Shown one piece after another: positions 1-7,698 of a stretch of DNA of 48,288 nt. A program made the position numbers and the translations under genes. Source of the DNA: SKLM01 sp964514285 (lineage in GTDB: Bacteria; Chloroflexota; Anaerolineae; B4-G1); the NCBI GenBank assembly GCA_964514285.1, contig CAZEQC010000022.1, positions 1-48,288 of the forward strand, given 5' to 3'. Below the pieces are notes generated by a model. It was not told the DNA's origin. It ran no database searches and saw only the letters and a program-made list of their open reading frames with translations. The number at the start of each line of letters is the position of its first letter. Position 1 is the stretch's first letter.

Positions 1-3
1 AGG

Positions 4-38
4 TATACTGGGGTAACACGCGTTACTAACTCGCGTTA
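4..38 (+). promoter_or_regulatory. -10 box and tandem LacI-type operator upstream of the regulator gene
   Basis: A -10 hexamer TATACT lies at 4-9. Two 12-bp boxes follow directly: TAACACGCGTTA at 14-25 and TAACTCGCGTTA at 27-38, separated by one base. Each is an inverted repeat with TAAC/GTTA arms and a central CG, the usual form of operators bound by LacI-family dimers. The expected transcription start (about 16) falls inside the first box, so binding would block initiation. I infer autoregulation and probably control of the whole downstream sugar operon. The -35 region lies outside the window. Confidence 0.75.
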
Positions 39-68
39 GTCAACCGACCGAATCGAAGTGAGGGGTCT

Positions 69-1100
69 ATGCCCAGGGCTCGGACGACTCAGCGTCAGGT
101 CGCCAACGAAGCTGGTGTCTCTCGCACCACGGTCTCCCTTGTGTTGAACGAGGTCCCCGATGCGCATATCAGCCCGGAGACGCGCCAGCGTGTTCACGAG
201 GCAGCCAGGCGCCTGGACTACTACCCCGACGCCGCCGCCCGTCGTTTGGCCAGCGGCAAGACGCGCACCCTGGCCCTCGTCTGGCATCGAGCCCCGGATC
301 GAACCTATCGCGATGCCTTCCTCCCCGGCCTCCTTGAGGGTATTAGCCGTGCCGCCCGACGCTATGGGTACCACGTACTCTTCCGCCCGGTCGAGGTCGA
401 CGAGCCTAACGGCTCTTACGTCGAGCTCGTTCGCGGCCGCCACACCGACGGGCTCATCCTCTCTGGCCCTCGCCACAACGATGGCTATGTCAGGGATCTA
501 TACAGCGAAGGCTTTCCCCTGGTCCTGCACGGTCGGCTGAGCGATTCGCATATTCCCTCGGTGGACGTCGATAACGTGCGCGGAGCGATGACGGCTGTGG
601 AGCATCTGTTGGCCCTTGGGCATCGCCGTATCGGCATGATCACCAACGCGCCGTTAGCCTATGCAGCCAGTCGGCAACGTCTCGAGGGGTATCGAAGGGC
701 TTTGAAGGAGGCTGGACGCCCTTATGAGGAAGCGTGGGTCTGCCAGGGAAACTTCGACGAGGAGAGCGGCTATGCCGCTATCAGAGAGCTGCTGACGCTG
801 GACGAATCACCCACTGCTGTTTTCATCGCCAGCGATATGGTGGCCATGGGGGCGCTGCGCGCGCTTCACGAGGAGGGCGTCGATGTACCGGAGGAGGTGG
901 CCATCGTCGGTTTCGATGATATCACCGCTGCTCGGTTCATTACGCCGGCTCTCACCACCATCCACGTCCCCACGTTCGGCTTGGGGTGGAGCGCGGCGGA
1001 GTTGCTGATTCGCACTATTGATGACGATCATCCACGGGACATGCAGGTCCGGCTGGACACCGAGTTGGTCGTCCGGGAGACCTGTGGTGCATCCCGCTAG
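69..1100 (+). CDS. LacI/GalR-family transcriptional regulator
   Basis: This 343-residue protein has the normal LacI layout. An N-terminal helix-turn-helix (about residues 8-30, with QVANEAGVSRTTVSLVLNE) and hinge helix are followed by a periplasmic-binding-protein-like effector domain (about 65-340), with the family signatures LALGHRRIGMI and PTAVFIASDMVAMGALRAL. It probably represses the sugar uptake operon that follows and is released by a sugar ligand, which the sequence does not identify. The start ATG is preceded by a purine-rich site (GTGAGGGG, 58-65). The gene lies 133 bp upstream of the binding-protein gene on the same strand, and its promoter carries two tandem operator boxes, so autoregulation is likely. 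The family is certain; the ligand (maltose, trehalose or another alpha-glucoside) is inferred from the neighbours. Confidence 0.93.
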   Translation: MPRARTTQRQVANEAGVSRTTVSLVLNEVPDAHISPETRQRVHEAARRLDYYPDAAARRLASGKTRTLALVWHRAPDRTYRDAFLPGLLEGISRAARRYGYHVLFRPVEVDEPNGSYVELVRGRHTDGLILSGPRHNDGYVRDLYSEGFPLVLHGRLSDSHIPSVDVDNVRGAMTAVEHLLALGHRRIGMITNAPLAYAASRQRLEGYRRALKEAGRPYEEAWVCQGNFDEESGYAAIRELLTLDESPTAVFIASDMVAMGALRALHEEGVDVPEEVAIVGFDDITAARFITPALTTIHVPTFGLGWSAAELLIRTIDDDHPRDMQVRLDTELVVRETCGASR

Positions 1101-1233
1101 CCACGTTCTTGTTTCGGGGACGAAGCCGTTCTAGGGTCTTGAGAGGAGGTGGTCGGCCAGGACAACCTGAACCGGACGCGAAATCAGAGAGGGAAGAACG
1201 TATTCGCCATTTAGTCTAAGGAGGAAAAGAGAA

Positions 1234-3903
1234 ATGCTGTCAAAGCGAAATCTCCTACTGCTGCTGGGCCTGTTGGTTACCGTCTCTCTTGTGCTGGCGG
1301 CCTGTGGTCCAGGCGCGACTGAGGAGCCCACCGAGGCTCCCACCGAGCCTCCTGCAGAGGAGGAAGAAGCAACGCAACCCCCTGCGGAGGGGGAGTCCTT
1401 CCTTGAACGCGCCGAGGCGGGCGAGTTTGAGGGAGAGTCGGTGCGGGTCTTAGCTGCCTTTGTGGGCGGCGATGAGGAGGCCCGCTTCACCGCGGTCAAC
1501 GACCGCTTCACAGAGATGACGGGCATCGAGGTCGTCTTCGAGGGGACCAAGGAGTTCGAGGTCCTGATCAACACCCGGGTTGAGGGAGGCGATCCGCCGG
1601 ATGTGACATTGCTGCCGCAGCCGGGCTTGAAGGATCGCTTCGCCGAATCGGGGGAGATCATCCCGCTGTGGCCCTCGATCATCGAGCAGGTGGAGGAGAA
1701 CTACGCGCCGGTGTGGAAGGAGCTGGGCTCCTACAATGGGACGCCCTACGGCATCTTCCACCGGGTGAACGCCAAGAGCTTCGTCTGGTACCCGAAGAAG
1801 GCCTTCGAGGAGGCGGGGTACGAGGAGCCCGAGACGTGGGAGGAGCTGATCGCGCTGAGCGACCAGATCGTAGCCGATGGCGGGACGCCGTGGTGTGTGG
1901 GTCTGGAGAGTGGTGCGGCCACCGGGTGGCCGGCGACGGACTGGATGGAGGACATCATGCTGCGCACCGCTGGTCCGGAGGTCTATGACCAGTGGGTGAG
2001 TCACGAGGTTCCGTTTGACTCAGAGCCGGTGAGGAACGCGGCGAGCTACATCGAGCAGATCTGGTTCAACGAGGACTACGTGCTGGGTGGCACGACGGGC
2101 ATCCTGACCAGTAATCATTCGGAGGGATCGCTGCCGATGTGGGAGGATCCGCCCGGCTGCTATCTGTTCCGCCAGGGCAACTTCGTGACCAACTTCTGGC
2201 CGGAGGAAATTCAGAACAACCTGGACGAGGAGGTCGGCGTCTTCGGCTTCCCGCAGATCAATGAGGAGTACGGGATCCCGATCCTTGGCGGTGGCGATCA
2301 GATCGTAGCCTTCAGGGACAACCCGGCGATCAAGGCGTACATGGAGTACCTGACCACGGGCGAGTCGGCTGAGCCGTGGGCCAGGGCTGGCGGGGCGCTC
2401 TTCCCGCACCAGGATCAGAATCTGGACTGGTACGGGACCGAGATCGAGCGGGCGCTGGTTGATCTGCTCCTGAACGCCGAGGTCTTCCGCTTCGACGCGT
2501 CGGACCTGATGCCGGCCGAGGTGGGCGCTGGCTCGTTCTGGACCGGCATGGTGGACTGGGTCAGCGGCACCGACCTGGACACCGTCCTGCAGGAGATCGA
2601 CGCCAGCTGGCCCGAAGGTACAGGCGCACCCGGGGGTGAGCAGGAGGAAGAGGAGGAGGAAGAGGAGCCTGCCGCAGAGTCGTTCCTCGGACGCGCCGAG
2701 GCGGGCGAGTTTGAGGGAGAGTCGGTGCGGGTCTTAGCTGCCTTTGTGGGCGGCGATGAGGAGGCCCGCTTCACCGCGGTCAACGACCGCTTCACAGAGA
2801 TGACGGGCATCGAGGTCGTCTTCGAGGGGACCAAGGAGTTCGAGGTCCTGATCAACACCCGGGTTGAGGGAGGCGATCCGCCGGATGTGACATTGCTGCC
2901 GCAGCCGGGCTTGAAGGATCGCTTCGCCGAATCGGGGGAGATCATCCCGCTGTGGCCCTCGATCATCGAGCAGGTGGAGGAGAACTACGCGCCGGTGTGG
3001 AAGGAGCTGGGCTCCTACAATGGGACGCCCTACGGCATCTTCCACCGGGTGAACGCCAAGAGCTTCGTCTGGTACCCGAAGAAGGCCTTCGAGGAGGCGG
3101 GGTACGAGGAGCCCGAGACGTGGGAGGAGCTGATCGCGCTGAGCGACCAGATCGTAGCCGATGGCGGGACGCCGTGGTGTGTGGGTCTGGAGAGTGGTGC
3201 GGCCACCGGGTGGCCGGCGACGGACTGGATGGAGGACATCATGCTGCGCACCGCTGGTCCGGAGGTCTATGACCAGTGGGTGAGTCACGAGGTTCCGTTT
3301 GACTCAGAGCCGGTGAGGAACGCGGCGAGCTACATCGAGCAGATCTGGTTCAACGAGGACTACGTGCTGGGTGGCACGACGGGCATCCTGACCAGTAATC
3401 ATTCGGAGGGATCGCTGCCGATGTGGGAGGATCCGCCCGGCTGCTATCTGTTCCGCCAGGGCAACTTCGTGACCAACTTCTGGCCGGAGGAAATTCAGAA
3501 CAACCTGGACGAGGAGGTCGGCGTCTTCGGCTTCCCGCAGATCAATGAGGAGTACGGGATCCCGATCCTTGGCGGTGGCGATCAGATCGTAGCCTTCAGG
3601 GACAACCCGGCGATCAAGGCGTACATGGAGTACCTGACCACGGGCGAGTCGGCTGAGCCGTGGGCCAGGGCTGGCGGGGCGCTCTTCCCGCACCAGGATC
3701 AGAATCTGGACTGGTACGGGACCGAGATCGAGCGGGCGCTGGTTGATCTGCTCCTGAACGCCGAGGTCTTCCGCTTCGACGCGTCGGACCTGATGCCGGC
3801 GGAGGTAGGGGCTGGCTCGTTCTGGACCGGGATGGTCGACTGGGTGAGCGGCACCGACCTCGACACCGTCCTCCAGGAGATCGACGCCAGCTGGCCGGAG
3901 TAG
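1234..3903 (+). CDS. Tandem-duplicated ABC sugar-binding lipoprotein (AglE-like, two fused SBP domains)
   Basis: This is the extracellular sugar-binding component of an ABC importer. Residues 1-24 form a lipoprotein signal with lipobox LAAC (lipidated Cys24), followed by an acidic Thr/Pro/Glu linker (25-53). Two complete SBP_bac_1-type domains follow, about residues 54-461 and 482-889, joined by a Gly/Glu-rich linker that resembles the N-terminal linker. The halves are identical in protein sequence. The closest family I recognise is the alpha-glucoside-binding protein AglE, normally about 430-460 residues, so this protein is exactly double length. Only the first half carries a signal and lipid anchor, so the product would be one lipoprotein with two binding sites on a tether. 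The start ATG has a good ribosome site (AAGGAGGA, from 1219). Two permease genes follow. Substrate is inferred to be an alpha-linked disaccharide. A collapsed or misassembled repeat is the main alternative. Confidence 0.9.
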   Translation: MLSKRNLLLLLGLLVTVSLVLAACGPGATEEPTEAPTEPPAEEEEATQPPAEGESFLERAEAGEFEGESVRVLAAFVGGDEEARFTAVNDRFTEMTGIEVVFEGTKEFEVLINTRVEGGDPPDVTLLPQPGLKDRFAESGEIIPLWPSIIEQVEENYAPVWKELGSYNGTPYGIFHRVNAKSFVWYPKKAFEEAGYEEPETWEELIALSDQIVADGGTPWCVGLESGAATGWPATDWMEDIMLRTAGPEVYDQWVSHEVPFDSEPVRNAASYIEQIWFNEDYVLGGTTGILTSNHSEGSLPMWEDPPGCYLFRQGNFVTNFWPEEIQNNLDEEVGVFGFPQINEEYGIPILGGGDQIVAFRDNPAIKAYMEYLTTGESAEPWARAGGALFPHQDQNLDWYGTEIERALVDLLLNAEVFRFDASDLMPAEVGAGSFWTGMVDWVSGTDLDTVLQEIDASWPEGTGAPGGEQEEEEEEEEPAAESFLGRAEAGEFEGESVRVLAAFVGGDEEARFTAVNDRFTEMTGIEVVFEGTKEFEVLINTRVEGGDPPDVTLLPQPGLKDRFAESGEIIPLWPSIIEQVEENYAPVWKELGSYNGTPYGIFHRVNAKSFVWYPKKAFEEAGYEEPETWEELIALSDQIVADGGTPWCVGLESGAATGWPATDWMEDIMLRTAGPEVYDQWVSHEVPFDSEPVRNAASYIEQIWFNEDYVLGGTTGILTSNHSEGSLPMWEDPPGCYLFRQGNFVTNFWPEEIQNNLDEEVGVFGFPQINEEYGIPILGGGDQIVAFRDNPAIKAYMEYLTTGESAEPWARAGGALFPHQDQNLDWYGTEIERALVDLLLNAEVFRFDASDLMPAEVGAGSFWTGMVDWVSGTDLDTVLQEIDASWPE
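1407..2516 (+). repeat. Direct repeat copy 1 within the binding-protein gene
   Basis: This 1110-bp stretch is identical by eye to 2691-3800, with an offset of exactly 1284 bp (428 codons). It covers most of the first binding domain. Homology continues to about 2620, but there the two copies differ. Confidence 0.9.
2691..3800 (+). repeat. Direct repeat copy 2 within the binding-protein gene
   Basis: Second copy of the 1110-bp identical block. Directly after it (3801-3900) the copies differ at ten positions relative to 2517-2616. All ten are third-codon, synonymous changes, so the protein stays identical. This pattern fits an old in-frame duplication homogenised by gene conversion over most of its length. 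Confidence 0.9.
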
Positions 3904-3947
3904 AGGCCTGCTGATATCTTATGTGGTAGACGATACCACCCGCTGAT

Positions 3948-4001
3948 CTGGCAGGAAGCGGAGCGACCCTGCAGTTTAAGGGGTTGCGCCGCTTCCGCCA
4001 G
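3948..4001 (+). promoter_or_regulatory. Long intercistronic hairpin between binding protein and permease genes
   Basis: CTGGC/GCCAG (3948-3952 with 3997-4001) and GGAAGCGG/CCGCTTCC (3954-3961 with 3989-3996) pair with one bulged A. An inner GCGACCC/GGGTTGC stem (3963-3969 with 3981-3987, one G-U pair) extends the structure. There is no T run, so this is probably an mRNA-stabilising or attenuating stem that raises binding-protein output over permease output. A smaller hairpin (GTGGTA/TACCAC) lies at 3923-3939. Confidence 0.6.
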
Positions 4002-4039
4002 GCAGCGGGTAGATCCTTCAATCAAGGAGGAAAGACAAA

Positions 4040-5152
4040 GTGTCAGAGAAGACCGAAATCCTTGGTCGTACTGTAGGCAGTGAGCTTCTGACGTGGCTCT
4101 ATCGCATCGTCTTGTCGATTGTCGTCCCGGTCGTCTTCTTCATCGTGATGCGGGCGGGTTTCCTCTGGCTGCGGAGGGGCAACGCCAATCAGGTGCTCAT
4201 TGCGGCCGTAGCCATCGTCTGGGGCATCGGCGGATTCGCCATGCTCTACGTCATCGCGAACTCCATCGTCGAGCAGCTGCCCGACGAATGGAAGACCGCC
4301 CTTCTCCCCTTCGTCTTCGTCGGGCCGGCGCTGGCTATCCTGGGTTGGTATCTGGTGATGCCCGTGGTCCGCAGCTTCATCAATAGCTTCCGTGGGGCAT
4401 CAGCGGAGGAGTTCACTGGTCTGGAGAACTACGTCTACGTCTTCACCGATCGGGTGATGCTTCAGGCCTTCCGTAACAACGTCTTTTGGCTGGTGCTGGG
4501 CACTGGCGTCACCGTCGCTTTGGGCCTGCTCATCGCCGTCCTGGCCGATCGCACGGTCGGTCCCTTCGAGACGGTCGTCAAGTCCCTCATCTTCCTGCCC
4601 ATGGCTATCTCGTTCATCGGGGCTGGTGTGATCTGGAAGTTCATGTACGCCTTCAGACCCGCCGGTACGAACCAAATTGGTGTGCTCAACGCCATCAAGG
4701 TTGCCCTGGGAGGTGAACCGACTGGCTGGCTCACCGTCTCGCCTACCAACACGCTCCTGATGATCGTCGTGCTGATCTGGATGCAGACCGGTTTCGCCAT
4801 GGTGATTTTGTCCGCGGCTCTCAAGGGCGTCCCCATGGAGCTCATGGAGGCAGGGAGGATCGACGGCGCCAGCGAGGTACAGATCTTCCTCCGTATCATG
4901 ATCCCCTACATCCAGGGGTCGATCGTCACCGTATCGACGTCCATTCTGCTCATCTGCCTGAAGATATTCGACATTGTCTGGGCGATGACGGGTGGTCAGT
5001 TTGGCACCAATGTGATTGGCACGGTCTTCTGGCGGCAGATGTTCACCTACCGGCACAACGGGCGTGCCTCGGCCATCGCTATGGTATTGCTGGTCTTGGT
5101 GATACCCGTTATGTGGTATAACCTCCAGCAGCTAGAGCAGGAGGCTTTCTAA
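4040..5152 (+). CDS. ABC sugar transporter permease, AglF/MalF type
   Basis: This 370-residue integral membrane protein forms one half of the translocation pore of the sugar importer. An N-terminal extension with three hydrophobic segments (about residues 15-110) precedes the transporter core, as in AglF/MalF-type permeases. The EAA loop that contacts the ATPase is visible as EAGRIDGASEVQIFLRIMIP (about residues 271-290). Translation starts at GTG with a strong ribosome site AAGGAGG (4024-4030). The stop overlaps the start of the next permease by one base (TAATG), which indicates translational coupling. No ATP-binding gene lies nearby, so a shared MsmK/UgpC-type ATPase elsewhere probably drives it. 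Confidence 0.92.
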   Translation: MSEKTEILGRTVGSELLTWLYRIVLSIVVPVVFFIVMRAGFLWLRRGNANQVLIAAVAIVWGIGGFAMLYVIANSIVEQLPDEWKTALLPFVFVGPALAILGWYLVMPVVRSFINSFRGASAEEFTGLENYVYVFTDRVMLQAFRNNVFWLVLGTGVTVALGLLIAVLADRTVGPFETVVKSLIFLPMAISFIGAGVIWKFMYAFRPAGTNQIGVLNAIKVALGGEPTGWLTVSPTNTLLMIVVLIWMQTGFAMVILSAALKGVPMELMEAGRIDGASEVQIFLRIMIPYIQGSIVTVSTSILLICLKIFDIVWAMTGGQFGTNVIGTVFWRQMFTYRHNGRASAIAMVLLVLVIPVMWYNLQQLEQEAF

Positions 5153-6054
5153 TGGGCAGCTCAAGACAACAGAGGCTTGTCGGCAATATCCTGGTGTACG
5201 GGGTGCTGATCATTATCTGTATCATCTGGTCGGTGCCCACCATTGGCACGCTCATCACCTCACTCCGCCCTGCCGAAGACGCCAAGACCTCGGGGTGGTG
5301 GACCGTGGTGAACGAGCCGGACTTCACCTTCAACGCCTACAGACAGGTTCTGGCCGGACGGGAGGCCACCATCGTCACCGAGTCTGGCGAGAGGCAAACA
5401 GTAAGCGGCGAGGGCATGGTTCAGGCCTTCCTCAATAGTCTCACGGTGACGATTCCAGCCGTGGCTATTCCCCTCCTTGTCGCTGCAACGGCGGCCTACG
5501 CGTTCGCCTGGATGGACTTCCCGGGCCGGGGGGTTTTCTTTACCATCGTCATTGCGCTGCTGGTGGTGCCGCTCCAGATCGCCCTGGTCCCTATCTTCCG
5601 CGACTACCGGGCCCTCGACCTGAACGGCACCTGGCTGGCCATCTGGCTGGCCCACACTGGCTTTGGCTTGCCCTTGTCCATCTACCTGCTCTACAACTAC
5701 ATCAGCACTATCCCGCGCGATATCCTGGAGTCGGCCTTCATCGACGGGGCATCGCAGTTCACCATGTTCACGCGGCTGATCCTGCCGCTCTCCGTCCCGG
5801 CCCTGGCGTCACTCACCATCTTCCAGTTCGTTTGGGTCTGGAATGACTTCCTCGTTGCCCTGACCTTCCTGGGCACGAACAAGGAGGTCGCGGTGCTGAC
5901 CCAGTACTTGCAGGGGTTGATCGGGGAGCGCGGGTCGGACTGGCACCTGCTCACTGCTGGTGCCTTCATCACCATGCTGCTCCCGCTGGTCGTCTTCTTC
6001 TCCCTCCAGCGCTTCTTCGTGCGCGGCATGATGGCCGGCTCGGTGAAGGGCTAG
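5152..6054 (+). CDS. ABC sugar transporter permease, AglG/MalG type
   Basis: This 300-residue inner-membrane protein is the second half of the sugar importer pore. It has an N-terminal membrane segment (about residues 10-35), an extracytoplasmic loop, then five predicted transmembrane segments. The EAA motif ESAFIDGASQFTMFTRLILP (about 189-208) marks the ATPase-contact loop. MalG/AglG-type proteins typically have this length and end in a short charged tail, here GMMAGSVKG. Its start codon overlaps the stop of the upstream permease by one base. A terminator-like hairpin follows at 6097-6125, so the transporter operon probably ends here. Confidence 0.93.
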   Translation: MGSSRQQRLVGNILVYGVLIIICIIWSVPTIGTLITSLRPAEDAKTSGWWTVVNEPDFTFNAYRQVLAGREATIVTESGERQTVSGEGMVQAFLNSLTVTIPAVAIPLLVAATAAYAFAWMDFPGRGVFFTIVIALLVVPLQIALVPIFRDYRALDLNGTWLAIWLAHTGFGLPLSIYLLYNYISTIPRDILESAFIDGASQFTMFTRLILPLSVPALASLTIFQFVWVWNDFLVALTFLGTNKEVAVLTQYLQGLIGERGSDWHLLTAGAFITMLLPLVVFFSLQRFFVRGMMAGSVKG

Positions 6055-6096
6055 GCGAGTTGGTCCACGGTCGACGTCAAGAGCATAGTCGTGGAG

Positions 6097-6128
6097 GCAG
6101 GGTGGCTGTCGGCTAGCCGCCCTGCTTT
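6097..6128 (+). terminator. Rho-independent terminator of the sugar importer operon
   Basis: An 11-bp stem (6097-6107 with 6115-6125, one G-U pair) encloses the 7-base loop GTCGGCT and is followed by TTT. It lies 42 bp past the last permease stop and just before the next gene. Confidence 0.65.
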
Positions 6129-6140
6129 CCCATCCTACGT

Positions 6141-6674
6141 ATGGTGAAGCTTCGGAAGGAAGAGAAGAGAAAGCAGGAATCCTTCGACTGGATCCTCTGG
6201 CTCAAGTGGATCTTGGTCACCACCCTGGGCTGGGCCGTCGGCCTGGCCCTGGGCATCGAGTTCGTGATTGGGGCCGTAGTCGGGATCCTGCAGTGGATTG
6301 TCCTGCGTCCACTGGTTCGAGAAGATGGTTGGTGGGTCCCAGCCAGCGCCGCGGGCTGGGCAGGCGGTGCGGCCCTGGTCACCTTCGTCCTTCGTCCTGA
6401 GAATCCCGTCCTCGCTCCCGCTATCATCGGCGCTGGCATGGGTCTGGCTCAGTGGTTGGTCCTACGCTGGCAGGTCTATCGAGCCTGGTGGTGGATCGTG
6501 CTCAGCACACTCGGTTGGACCTTAGGCATGATGGGCCTGTTGGGGGCACCCCTGGTGGGGGGCGTCGCTGGGGCCGTGACCGGCTTTGCCCTGGAGCTCC
6601 TCTTGCGTCATCGACGAGCGAGGGTTGAAGATCAATCCGCATCACCGTCGCTCCAGGCGGGCCAGGGTAGCTAG
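6141..6674 (+). CDS. Glycine-rich four-to-five-pass membrane protein, function unknown
   Basis: This 177-residue protein starts with a short basic tail (KLRKEEKRKQE) and then holds hydrophobic segments rich in Gly, Ala and Trp. A pattern recurs: GxxxGxxQWxVLR appears twice, as GAVVGILQWIVLR and GAGMGLAQWLVLR, each followed by a WW-containing linker, which suggests an internal duplication. I have seen such repeats in uncharacterised membrane proteins of Chloroflexota and Cyanobacteria, but no function is known to me. The ATG has no clear ribosome site and sits about 12 bases after a predicted terminator, so the exact start is uncertain. The C-terminus is a short hydrophilic tail. Confidence 0.7.
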   Translation: MVKLRKEEKRKQESFDWILWLKWILVTTLGWAVGLALGIEFVIGAVVGILQWIVLRPLVREDGWWVPASAAGWAGGAALVTFVLRPENPVLAPAIIGAGMGLAQWLVLRWQVYRAWWWIVLSTLGWTLGMMGLLGAPLVGGVAGAVTGFALELLLRHRRARVEDQSASPSLQAGQGS

Positions 6675-6723
6675 CACGTGTTTGAGAAGGGACGTTATAG
6701 GTACGCAAATCTGAGGAGGTAAT

Positions 6724-7398
6724 ATGCAATTCGAAATCGTCGGTAGTTCAATGCAGACGCTGCTGGTGGAGCTGGGTCAAGGCGAGGCTATGTTCACCGA
6801 GAGAGGTGGCATGGCCTGGCTCTCCAACGTGGACATGGATACCAGCGCCCGAGGCGGTCTGATGAAGGGCCTGGGGCGCATGGTATCCGGGGAGTCCCTC
6901 TTCATGACCACCTACACCGCCAAGAGGGGCGGGGGCAAGATCGCTTTCACGCCGGAGGCGCCGGGCCGCGTCTTGTCGATGGAGCTCCAGGCCGGTCAGG
7001 CCATGCTCTGCCAGCGCGACGCCTTTATGTGCGCCGAGGACAGCGTCGATCTGTCCATGCACTTCCACAAGCGCCTTGGGGCTGGCCTCTTCGGCGGTGA
7101 GGGCTTCTTCCTCCAGAAGGTCGAGGGACCGGGCTACGTCTTCTTCGAGATCGCTGGCGAGGCCCACGAGACCACGCTTTCTGCAGGGGCAGAGCTCCAG
7201 GTCGATCCGGGCCACATTGCTTTGTTCGAACCAACGGTTGACTTCAGTATCACGCGGGTCAAGGGCGTGCGCAATATGTTGTTGGGCGGCGAGGGCCTCT
7301 TTCTGGCTAGACTGACGGGGTCAGGCAAGGTGTGGCTCCAGTCCCTTCCGCTCCCTAACCTGGCCGCCAAGCTGAACCGCTATATCACCACGTCATAG
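6724..7398 (+). CDS. AIM24 / TIGR00266 family protein
   Basis: This 224-residue protein matches the AIM24 family (formerly DUF124), a single-domain beta-sandwich named after a yeast mitochondrial protein and common in bacteria. Family hallmarks include the N-terminal segment with MFTERGGMAWLS, the Gly-rich stretch MKGLGRMVSGESLFMTTYTA, and the later GEGLFLARLTGSGKVWLQSL near the end. The bacterial role is not established. A strong ribosome site (GAGGAGGT, 6713-6720) fixes the ATG. It lies 49 bp after the membrane-protein gene and may be cotranscribed with it. There is no signal peptide or membrane segment. Confidence 0.88.
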   Translation: MQFEIVGSSMQTLLVELGQGEAMFTERGGMAWLSNVDMDTSARGGLMKGLGRMVSGESLFMTTYTAKRGGGKIAFTPEAPGRVLSMELQAGQAMLCQRDAFMCAEDSVDLSMHFHKRLGAGLFGGEGFFLQKVEGPGYVFFEIAGEAHETTLSAGAELQVDPGHIALFEPTVDFSITRVKGVRNMLLGGEGLFLARLTGSGKVWLQSLPLPNLAAKLNRYITTS

Positions 7399-7698
7399 GC
7401 AACCATTGGGTCTCCTCCTCGGTCCCGCAACTTCTGGGTGCGGGATGCTGACACACGACCACTTGAGGAGACGTTCGACCGATCGATGCATAGAACCTGG
7501 TCGCGTTCGATGCCTCCGATCAGGGTCAGGATATCTTCTTACCGTCGCTGTCCCGATCGGTTTGGGTCGCGACAGCGCCATCAATGTGATTGCCGGGTCG
7601 TGGATCCGACGGAGGCGTGGGAGCTACGGTGCGAACGGTTACTTTCGATCAGGTGCTGCGTTGCCGCACACCTTGTCTTAATAGCCACGGAGGGAGTT
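7399..7698. other. 300-bp intergenic region upstream of treT
   Basis: The reading frame of treT stays open upstream to 7438, but that extension is Arg/Ser-rich, unlike the protein, and lacks a ribosome site. A perfect 7-bp hairpin TCCCGCA/TGCGGGA (7423-7445) lies 25 bp after the AIM24 stop; it has no T run and may be a weak terminator. I see no clear promoter hexamers or small gene. Confidence 0.5.

Noticed and set aside
1668..3272. Overlapping open frames in other phases that occur twice within the binding-protein gene
   Set aside because: They duplicate only because the underlying gene does; no ribosome sites and no protein-like features.
7438..7698. N-terminal extension of TreT
   Set aside because: Arg/Ser-rich sequence unlike TreT, no ribosome site; ATG at 7699 has GGAGGG and gives the family length.
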